This document shows positions 1 through 5,683 of a stretch of 14,296 nucleotides of DNA, piece after piece (within the stretch, counting starts at the first letter, position 1; the number at the start of each line of letters is the position of its first letter). The DNA comes from an uncultured Candidatus Udaeobacter sp. (GTDB lineage: Bacteria > Verrucomicrobiota > Verrucomicrobiia > Chthoniobacterales > UBA10450), in the NCBI GenBank assembly GCA_955652245.1, contig CATPAV010000169.1, positions 1 through 14,296 on the forward strand, written 5' to 3'. Made by a program: the position numbers and the translations under genes. The notes beneath the pieces were generated by a model. That model was not told the DNA's origin. It saw nothing but the letters and a program-made list of their open reading frames with translations, and made no database searches.

Positions 1-775
1 CCACATAACCGCGTTCTTCATTCGCAAATGCTGTGATCTTTTGCACTGCATCATCAAAACTGACGACCTCTAATTCGATGTTGGCATTGCGAATCAGCTT
101 GCGGTTGGCTGTTGCCGCAGCATCAGGTGAAGTGACAGTGGGTGGACGTCCCGTTGCAGTCTCTGTTGGCTCCCTTTCCTCCAAAACATAAGATTTCGAT
201 TGCACTTCGGGTTGCTGCGGTGTTGCGGGTGCGGCCGCGTTTTGCGGCGCCGTAATGCCAAAGCCCGATTTTAGTCTGCCCGCTGCGGTCTCTTTATCGC
301 GTCCGTTCTCCGATTTGCGCACGGCGCTGAGCTCGTCTGTCAACGCCTGTGGTGCCCGCCCTAGCCGCGCCACATATTTTTCCCCACCGAGAGATTCGCG
401 ATTGCGCGGCGCAGGCGCACCTTCGCCCGTGATCAGTCGCCCGATTTGCACGAGCGCGAGCAGCAGTGCGGCGACGGCGGTGATTTGCGTCGCGCGCAAT
501 CGCATAAGGTCGACAATTAACTTGGCGATGCCTCCGGTTTTTTGCGGATTGCGATTGCGGAATCCGGCGAGCATTCGTTGTTCGAAAGCGGGATCCGGTT
601 TTTCAGTAGTAAGGGTTTTTTCCAAAACTTTGTTCATGATTTTGTTTTCCTGATGCGTTTGGCGGCAGGCAGCGCATTCAACGAGATGGGTATGCAGAGC
701 GTCTCGCTCCTTGTCGGAAAGCTCGTTGTGCAGGTCGGCCGCGAGGTAATTGTCGATGTTGTCGTGGATTGTCAT
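1..775 (-). CDS. Anti-sigma factor: zinc finger, one membrane span, DUF4349-like region (3' end outside window)
   Basis: I translated this frame from the ATG at 775 to the left edge: 258 codons without a stop. Residues 1-40 hold an anti-sigma zinc finger of the zf-HC2/ZAS type with H30-x3-C34-x2-C37. Residues about 96-112 form one hydrophobic span (ITAVAALLLALVQIG). A Pro/Ala/Thr-rich linker of about 100 residues follows. From about residue 224 the sequence RKLIRNANIELEV resembles the start of DUF4349, a domain predicted to lie outside the membrane. Its ATG overlaps the sigma-factor stop in an ATGA arrangement, so the two are translationally coupled. The N-terminal finger should hold the ECF sigma factor at the membrane, and the C-terminal region may sense an envelope signal. 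The zinc finger and span are clear; the DUF4349 call rests on about 35 residues before the window ends. Confidence 0.85.
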   Translation of the reverse strand, partial: MTIHDNIDNYLAADLHNELSDKERDALHTHLVECAACRQTHQENKIMNKVLEKTLTTEKPDPAFEQRMLAGFRNRNPQKTGGIAKLIVDLMRLRATQITAVAALLLALVQIGRLITGEGAPAPRNRESLGGEKYVARLGRAPQALTDELSAVRKSENGRDKETAAGRLKSGFGITAPQNAAAPATPQQPEVQSKSYVLEEREPTETATGRPPTVTSPDAAATANRKLIRNANIELEVVSFDDAVQKITAFANEERGYV

Positions 776-1320
776 GGCTGTTCGAGTGAGGCGAGCGTGG
801 GCCGGAGTTGTTTGCGCATGGAAGCGAGGGCGCGTCCGAGAATTCCACGCAGGGCGCCGTTGCTCAGCCCGAGAGTGTTTTCGATTGTGCGATAATCCAT
901 TTCTTCGAAATAGCGCAGCATCAACGCGCTCCGATAAATCTCGGGGAGCGTGGCCAGCGCTGAATGCACATGTCGATCTAACGATTCCGTTCCGGTGTTG
1001 GTTGCGCCTTCCTGTTCAAGCGCCTTCGTCATGTCATCGGAAAGCGGAACGTGGCGGCGTTTACGGAAAACATCGCGCGCGCGATGTCGCGCGATCATCG
1101 TCAGCCAGGTGGGGAACTTTTTCGGATCACGTACGCGCCAGCGTGATTTCCATGCTTTGACCAGCGCGTCTTGCACCGCGTCCTCCGCCTCTTCCCGATT
1201 TCGCAGAATGCCATAGGCGATGGCGAAAAGTGCACGGCTGTGTGTGCGGATAATCATTTCAAAGGCATCACGATCGCCGTGGATGGCCGCCCGATACAAC
1301 TCGTGCTCATTGAAATCCAT
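772..1320 (-). CDS. RNA polymerase ECF-type sigma-70 factor
   Basis: The 182-residue protein has the two-domain layout of extracytoplasmic-function sigma factors. Region 2 spans about residues 20-90 (AIAYGILRNREEAEDAVQDA, then FPTWLTMIARHRARDVFRKR). Region 4 spans about 115-172, with LPEIYRSALMLRYFEEMDY followed by the helix-turn-helix IENTLGLSNGALRGILGRA. The length is normal for the family and no extra domain is visible. It directs core RNA polymerase to a specific promoter set. Its stop overlaps the ATG of the anti-sigma gene by four bases (ATGA), which identifies that neighbour as its probable regulator. Such pairs usually control their own promoter, but I could not recognise one in the 54 bases before the repeat at 1375. 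The ATG at 1320 has no Shine-Dalgarno sequence. The exact ECF subgroup cannot be set by eye. Confidence 0.93.
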   Translation of the reverse strand: MDFNEHELYRAAIHGDRDAFEMIIRTHSRALFAIAYGILRNREEAEDAVQDALVKAWKSRWRVRDPKKFPTWLTMIARHRARDVFRKRRHVPLSDDMTKALEQEGATNTGTESLDRHVHSALATLPEIYRSALMLRYFEEMDYRTIENTLGLSNGALRGILGRALASMRKQLRPTLASLEQP

Positions 1321-1435
1321 TGGTCGATCTAAAGCCTAGACGCCTGACGTCCCCATCCCGCGCGAAATTTTTTTCTATAGCGGCGGCCTATGACCGTTGG
1401 ACAAATAACGCGACGCTCACAGAGCGCCGCTACAG
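1321..1435. other. Intergenic gap holding a 61-bp repeat element
   Basis: This 115-base gap separates the start of the sigma-factor gene from the stop of the upstream L,D-transpeptidase gene, both on the minus strand. Bases 1321-1374 should contain any private sigma promoter, but no convincing -35/-10 pair is visible. Bases 1375-1435 are the repeat listed separately, and it ends exactly one base before the transpeptidase stop codon. Confidence 0.6.
1375..1435. repeat. 61-bp element with 10-bp terminal inverted repeats (copy A)
   Basis: The left end CTATAGCGGC and the right end GCCGCTACAG are inverted copies of each other (9 of 10 matches). The body contains CTATGACCG on the left. On the right it has a small hairpin, CGCT and AGCG around the 5-base loop CACAG. 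A related 62-bp copy lies at 14011-14072 with the same ends, the same left motif and the same hairpin position with a CAG-containing 5-base loop. This marks a dispersed REP/MITE-like family rather than a chance palindrome. There is no coding capacity. Confidence 0.75.
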
Positions 1436-2410
1436 TCAGAAAATGATTACAGTATTGCCGACGCTTACCAGATCTTTGACGCGTGCAGCATCCCAGTTCG
1501 CCAACCGGATGCAGCCATGGCTTGCAGCGCGGCCAATTGTTTCAGGATTATTCGTTCCGTGAATACCGATGCCGGGTTTGTTCAATCCCATCCAGAGAAC
1601 GCCGACGAGATTATTCGGACCAGGGGGAAGATTGTAATAATTCTCGGTGCGCACACCATAATTGAGCATGCCTTCATCGTAGCGGAACCATGGCCAGATG
1701 GTCGCGCCGAGAATCTTCCATGTACCAACTGGCGCGGGTAACGTTTTCGATCCCGGCGTAATGGGAAAAACGCACACGAGTTGATCGTTGCCGAAGACCT
1801 CCAGCAGATGTTCTTTTGTGTCGATGAAGATCTTGCGGGCCACGAATGCCGGATTTTCGGGAACCTTCCCTTCGGTGAACTTTTCAACCTCAAACGGCAG
1901 AACATTCGGCACTTTGAGCACTTCGCCCGGCTGAAGATGTTCCCAATTTTTGCCCGGATTAAGTTTCTGAATGTAAGACTCCGCCGAATGATACCGTTCG
2001 GCGACGAATTCGAGTAGCGACGTGTAGGGGAGCCATTTCAATTTTGCCTGGTCGGCATGACTGCTGGGAATATTGCCTATCGATTTCAGGTCTTCTTCTC
2101 TCACTGTATAGGTCGTGTAAGTCACCGGCACTTGATCGAGCAGCCAGGAATCGACCGCGCCAGTCTTAGGCATGGCGTGCGCGTGCTTGTAGGAGATGAG
2201 CGCCTTGCGAAAAAACTCGCCCATTCTTCCATCGATTTTCCCCGGGGCGAAATCGCTATTGTCCAGGAAAATCTGGAGCCGCGTCGCCGTCTCCTCGTCG
2301 TAGTTCGGCAACGCCACCGGATAAACTCTCGGCGGCGGTGTTGTGCTCTCCTGCGCGAAAGCGACGATCGAAATCGTGACGAACGGCAGCATAACAACAA
2401 AAGGCTTCAT
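1436..2410 (-). CDS. Secreted L,D-transpeptidase (YkuD/ErfK family) with peptidoglycan-binding and LysM-like regions
   Basis: I place the start at the ATG at 2410, giving 324 residues. It begins with a clear signal peptide (MKPFVVMLPFVTISIVAFAQ). The frame stays open to a GTG at 2464, but those 18 codons are a dispersed repeat and would bury the signal peptide. Residues about 40-95 resemble PG_binding_1 (RLQIFLDNSDFAPGKIDGRM). Residues about 129-170 resemble LysM (ending HLQPGEVLKVPNV). The YkuD domain covers about 192-324 with the motif H284...SHGCIR, so H298 and C300 fit the catalytic site. Enzymes of this family form 3-3 peptidoglycan crosslinks or attach proteins to the wall in the periplasm, using the cysteine as nucleophile. 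The gene lies between the MscS channel gene and the sigma-factor gene, all on one strand. Family assignment is firm; the precise reaction is not known. Confidence 0.92.
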   Translation of the reverse strand: MKPFVVMLPFVTISIVAFAQESTTPPPRVYPVALPNYDEETATRLQIFLDNSDFAPGKIDGRMGEFFRKALISYKHAHAMPKTGAVDSWLLDQVPVTYTTYTVREEDLKSIGNIPSSHADQAKLKWLPYTSLLEFVAERYHSAESYIQKLNPGKNWEHLQPGEVLKVPNVLPFEVEKFTEGKVPENPAFVARKIFIDTKEHLLEVFGNDQLVCVFPITPGSKTLPAPVGTWKILGATIWPWFRYDEGMLNYGVRTENYYNLPPGPNNLVGVLWMGLNKPGIGIHGTNNPETIGRAASHGCIRLANWDAARVKDLVSVGNTVIIF

Positions 2411-2464
2411 CGAATCAAATGAACTGTGAGAGATTCCTCGACTTCGCTTTGGATGACAAACCAC
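2411..2464. repeat. Dispersed 'VCHPKRSRGIS'-type repeat before the L,D-transpeptidase start
   Basis: Between the final stop of the MscS frame (TAA at 2467-2465) and the transpeptidase ATG lie 54 bases. On the minus strand they read as a short repeat containing GTCATCCAAAGCGAAGTCGA followed by GGAATCTCTC, at about 2426-2461. I recognise this from memory as a very widespread intergenic repeat that often appears in databases as a spurious peptide of the form VCHPKRSRGIS. Only one copy lies in this window, so the repeat status rests on recall and needs a genome search. Confidence 0.55.
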
Positions 2465-2773
2465 TTATCGCGCGTCGCCTTTGGGGAACATGACCTTTTC
2501 TGGGGCGGCATTAAGGGCTGCGAGTAATTTCGGGATCAGGCGGCTTTTGGTCGAGCCGGCTTCGCGCGGGGCGACCAGATAACGAACGATTGCGTCAATC
2601 CAGGTCACTTCATTGACCCGAAAAATGACGCGCGGATGCTCGCGCACTTCCAGTTCGTCCACCGGTGTGCGGGCCAGAAGATCGCGATAGACGGCGACGC
2701 GTTCCATCATCTCCTCGCCAATTTCTTCCTCGACGATTTTTTGCATTGTTTTTGCAACGAACTCCAAATCGCT
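2465..2773 (-). pseudogene. Detached C-terminal part of the MscS channel, beyond an in-frame amber codon
   Basis: This stretch is in exactly the same frame as the channel gene upstream and follows its TAG codon (2776-2774) directly: SDLEFVAKTMQKIVEEEIGE and about 80 further residues, ending at TAA 2467-2465. It has the hallmarks of the cytoplasmic C-terminal domain of MscS proteins: an alpha-helical segment, then VTWIDAIVRYLVAPREAG and a terminal helix. That domain forms the side wall of the cage below the pore. It makes sense only joined to the upstream part, where ...KFQIAY-x-SDLEFV reads smoothly as one protein. A TTG at 2767 could start it separately, but there is no ribosome binding site and a lone fragment would have no known role. 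It is therefore a broken gene, a readthrough extension or a sequencing error. Confidence 0.75.
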
Positions 2774-3532
2774 CTAATAAGCGATTTGAAATTTGATTTC
2801 GTTCCAGATGTAGGGAAACAGCGGCCACGAATAATTGTAAACGATAGAGTCGAGCACTTTCTCGTTCGGGAACCGGATGACCCGCCCACTCGGATGATCG
2901 CCGGAGATATATTGACCTCCAAATTCCCACAGCGTCGTGTCGAGATAGTCGACGTCGATCACATCGCCGGTAGCGTCGTCGATCTTGATGCGGTCGCCAA
3001 CTTGATAAGGACGTCGGACGAGAATGAAAATCCAGGCGATAAAACTTTTCATCGGCGTTTGCACGGCTAAACCGACAATGATCGAGCCTATGCCGAGTGC
3101 GGTGAGTGCCGCGTACCAATTCACAAAGATCACCGAGATGGTGATGACGGCGATCAGCACACCGACGACCAAATACTGAATGCGCTGGAGCGTAAACCGA
3201 GTGACTGCATCCTCGATTCGTCCGATCGCATAAACTCGCACGGCTTTTGCGGTCGCAAGAATGACTACGATTAAAGCGAGGCCGCGGAGAATGCGTCGGC
3301 TGAAATCGACCTCCGTTTGCCGAAGCGGAATGAACTTGGAGCCGATGAGATAATAAAGAATCGCACAGCCGATGAGCACAAGTCCATGAGTAACGAACCA
3401 GAACTTGTCCGTGGCGCGAGCCTTGATCTTTTCGCTGGGCTTTTTTTCCCTGCGGTTCGAGCCAGGTCTTTGCGGACTTCCGGTTTCTCGGAAATTTGCT
3501 GTGCGGTTTCGGGCATCAATTATGAATCGCAT
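2774..3532 (-). CDS. Mechanosensitive ion channel of the MscS family, truncated by TAG
   Basis: The 252 residues before the amber codon contain a basic soluble N-terminus of about 43 residues and then membrane segments at about 45-63, 81-101 and 117-137. The pore-lining helix follows at about 141-170 (ALGIGSIIVGLAVQTPMKSF). Next is the beta domain with RRPYQVGDRIKIDDATGDVIDVDYLDTT and FPNEKVLDS. These are diagnostic of MscS-type channels, which open under membrane tension to release solutes after hypo-osmotic shock. The last domain lies beyond the TAG codon, so the product as written lacks the end of its cytoplasmic cage. The start at 3532 is uncertain: a different frame starting at 3516 also reads plausibly up to a run of seven A (3447-3441), so a one-base deletion there is possible. 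Intact, the protein would have about 355 residues. Confidence 0.85.
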   Translation of the reverse strand: MRFIIDARNRTANFRETGSPQRPGSNRREKKPSEKIKARATDKFWFVTHGLVLIGCAILYYLIGSKFIPLRQTEVDFSRRILRGLALIVVILATAKAVRVYAIGRIEDAVTRFTLQRIQYLVVGVLIAVITISVIFVNWYAALTALGIGSIIVGLAVQTPMKSFIAWIFILVRRPYQVGDRIKIDDATGDVIDVDYLDTTLWEFGGQYISGDHPSGRVIRFPNEKVLDSIVYNYSWPLFPYIWNEIKFQIAY

Positions 3533-3607
3533 CAGTGCGTAATGGTGAGCGCCACTTGCTGCATCGTAGAGCTCGCGGGCGAAACACCCGCCACTACATA
3601 TTGAGTG
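3533..3607. other. 75-base gap between the debranching-enzyme stop and the MscS start
   Basis: The gap contains the hairpin listed at 3575-3591. No Shine-Dalgarno sequence precedes the MscS start and no T-tract follows the hairpin on the minus strand. The hairpin is therefore not a textbook intrinsic terminator, and readthrough from the debranching gene into MscS is possible. Confidence 0.5.
3575..3591. repeat. Solitary 17-mer hairpin (GCGGGCG-aaa-CACCCGC)
   Basis: This is a palindrome with 7-bp arms, one C/A mismatch and a 3-base loop. It has the same size and architecture as the four hairpins at 11418-11509, and its GCGGG/CCCGC arm matches the second of them. It begins 17 bases past the stop of the debranching-enzyme gene, where a transcript hairpin could protect the mRNA end. 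Confidence 0.6.
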
Positions 3608-5662
3608 CTACGCTGTCTTTACCCAGCACCGCAGCACTTCGGCGACGCTCCACGCTTGCGCGATGCAACCGCCGGCCAAGTGCGGTTCGTTCGCATCAAA
3701 AACTTCGCTAATTGTGCCAAGTCCATTATCGCTCAGGTGGGCCGGGAACGTTTCGAGAAATTTACGGGCGCCTCGCTTGTCATTCGGGTGAACTTTCAGC
3801 CAGGCGTCGATGAAGGGTCCGATCAGCCAGGCCCACACTGTTCCCTGATGATAAGCACCATCACGCGAGCGCAGGTCGCCGGAGTAAATTGGTTTATATT
3901 CTGGATCATCTGGCGAAAGCGAACGCAATCCAAGCGGTGTAAGCAATTTATTTTGCACGACATCGACAACGGACTTCCAGCGTTCCTGATCGAGTACAGG
4001 GTGGTCGAGGGAGACGGCAAAAAGCTGGTTTGGACGGCAAGAAACATCGTGCGCTTCTTTGTCGCCGTTGCAATCAACAACGTCGTAAAGATATCCGCCG
4101 TCGGCGAACCAGAAACGTTGATTGAATGAAACGCGCGCGCGTTGCGCATGTTCTTCATAATGCTGCGCAGCCGCCGCGCTGCCGGTTCGCTGCAACCAGC
4201 CCGCCAATAATTCCAATGCGTTATACCAAAGCGCGTTAATCTCGACCGCTTTTCCCCGCCGGGGCGTTACGATCCAGTCGCCAATCTTCGCGTCCATCCA
4301 GGTTAGCTGATAACCTTCCTCGCCTTGCACGAGGAGACCGTCGCTTGGATCGACATGAATATTAAACTTGGTCCCACGCAAATGTTTCTCGACGATGTCG
4401 ATTAAAGCGGGCAGGAGAAGCTTGAGCGTCGTGCGATCACTCGTTATCTCGGTATAACGGGCGAGCGCATGAAAGAACCAGAGAGTCGCGTCGGCGGTGT
4501 GATAGAGGCCTTGCTTTGCGCCATCCGGAAACATGTTTGGGATCAAACCGTCACGAATGTAGTAAGCGAACGTGCGAAGAATGTAACCCGCTTCGAGCCA
4601 ACGACCGGTTGTTAGGGTCAAGCCCTCGAGGCTGATCATCGTGTCGCGCCCCCAATCGGTGAACCAATGATAACCGGCGATGACGGTTCGCACTTCATCG
4701 CCAGCGGCGTGCGCGCGGGCCCCTTCCTCAAAGCGGCCGGCCGGCGTAATGATGAATTGATCAGCCGCGAAACTCAATTCGGCCGCGAAACCCTCGCGCG
4801 CATCGGGCATCGCAGAGTCGAGCAAACGAGCGCGCCGTTCACGTTCGGAAGCGAGTGCCTGCTCCGCGCCAAGCACCTCGACGATTTCCCATTTCTCCGT
4901 CGAAGCAATCAGGGTGGCGGTCATCTCTGCTCCAAAGTCGACATGGAAAAATCCGGGACTCCACAATTCGCCTTCGTGGGCATAACCGCGACTTTGTTCG
5001 ATGCGATAAAGAACCTGCGGAATTTTCTTACCCGAAATCGTGAATGCGGATTCGCAGCCATAGAGTTTCATGCGCAACGAGGGAAATCCGGGCCGGGCTG
5101 GCGCGATCTCATAGCGGCCGTTTACCGCGCTGAGTTTGTATGGCCCAGCGGTGCCTTTGTTTACCGGAATCTCGTGATGTCGAAAATGAAACGCCGGCCG
5201 CAACTCCAGTCGCGGATGGCTCATGCCTTCCAGAATGCGGTAGCTCACGTGCACCGTGTTTTGCAAGTGCGGAAGAATTACCCGTTTTTCCAAAACCAGA
5301 TCGCGCACGTGATAAGTCCAAATCGGCAACCCATCTTCGAGTCGAAATTCGCGCAGATAGCCCGCGCCCCGAAGATCAAGCTGACCGCCGGCACGTTCCT
5401 CCCCGCCTAACGAAATGACATCCCTGTTTTCGAAGCGGAGAGATTCGGAAACGTGGTTCCACATTACTACGCGCCCGAGTGGTGCCGCTAAGGCGGCAAT
5501 GAGCAATCCGTGGTATCGCCGCGTAATCGCACCTGAAACCGTGCCGGAGGCGTAACCGCCCAGCCCGTTAGTCACGATCCATTCGCGATTGAGCAAAACT
5601 TCGCGCGAAGTTTGCGCCGGATCCCAATTCATCGTGCGCACGACGGCTGGGCTATACGTCAT
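3608..5662 (-). CDS. Glycogen debranching enzyme (amylo-alpha-1,6-glucosidase, GH133-like)
   Basis: The 684-residue protein matches the two-domain archaeal/bacterial-type debranching enzyme. The N-terminal domain (about 11-270) opens with LNREWIVTNGLGGYASGTVS and ITRRYHGLL. The C-terminal (alpha/alpha)6 domain (about 290-680) carries AGYHWFTDWGRDTMISLEGL at 329-348, YHTADATLWFFHA at 387-399, LTWMDAKIGDW with D457, and GKAVEINALWYN with E474. The enzyme hydrolyses alpha-1,6 branch points of glycogen-like glucan in the cytoplasm. The ATG at 5662 lies 21 bases after the treZ stop, so it is probably co-transcribed; a second ATG at 5632 is an alternative start, as many relatives begin near MNWDP. 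Next to treZ it could act as the debranching step before trehalose production, the role TreX plays elsewhere. Family assignment is very secure; physiological role is inferred from context. Confidence 0.94.
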   Translation of the reverse strand: MTYSPAVVRTMNWDPAQTSREVLLNREWIVTNGLGGYASGTVSGAITRRYHGLLIAALAAPLGRVVMWNHVSESLRFENRDVISLGGEERAGGQLDLRGAGYLREFRLEDGLPIWTYHVRDLVLEKRVILPHLQNTVHVSYRILEGMSHPRLELRPAFHFRHHEIPVNKGTAGPYKLSAVNGRYEIAPARPGFPSLRMKLYGCESAFTISGKKIPQVLYRIEQSRGYAHEGELWSPGFFHVDFGAEMTATLIASTEKWEIVEVLGAEQALASERERRARLLDSAMPDAREGFAAELSFAADQFIITPAGRFEEGARAHAAGDEVRTVIAGYHWFTDWGRDTMISLEGLTLTTGRWLEAGYILRTFAYYIRDGLIPNMFPDGAKQGLYHTADATLWFFHALARYTEITSDRTTLKLLLPALIDIVEKHLRGTKFNIHVDPSDGLLVQGEEGYQLTWMDAKIGDWIVTPRRGKAVEINALWYNALELLAGWLQRTGSAAAAQHYEEHAQRARVSFNQRFWFADGGYLYDVVDCNGDKEAHDVSCRPNQLFAVSLDHPVLDQERWKSVVDVVQNKLLTPLGLRSLSPDDPEYKPIYSGDLRSRDGAYHQGTVWAWLIGPFIDAWLKVHPNDKRGARKFLETFPAHLSDNGLGTISEVFDANEPHLAGGCIAQAWSVAEVLRCWVKTA

Positions 5663-5683
5663 GTTCGTTGGTTGAATTTGAAG

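Noticed and set aside
255..1216. Overlapping plus-strand open frames at the left end
   Set aside because: They are antisense to the sigma and anti-sigma genes, which have clear motifs, and show no family features.
2411..2464. GTG start at 2464 for the L,D-transpeptidase
   Set aside because: The extra 18 codons are a dispersed repeat and would bury a clear signal peptide; ATG 2410 is the sensible start.
2465..2767. Independent 100-residue gene starting at TTG 2767
   Set aside because: It is in frame with and completes the upstream MscS protein, so it is better explained as that protein's C-terminus beyond an amber codon.
2774..2776. Genome-wide reassignment of TAG as a sense codon
   Set aside because: Several other genes in the window end properly at TAG (debranching enzyme, PHP-GT4, EVE, fabG).
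4667..5410. A 247-codon plus-strand open frame opposite the debranching-enzyme gene
   Set aside because: It lies entirely antisense to conserved GH133 sequence, shows no recognisable domain, and its composition is what a mirrored coding strand gives.
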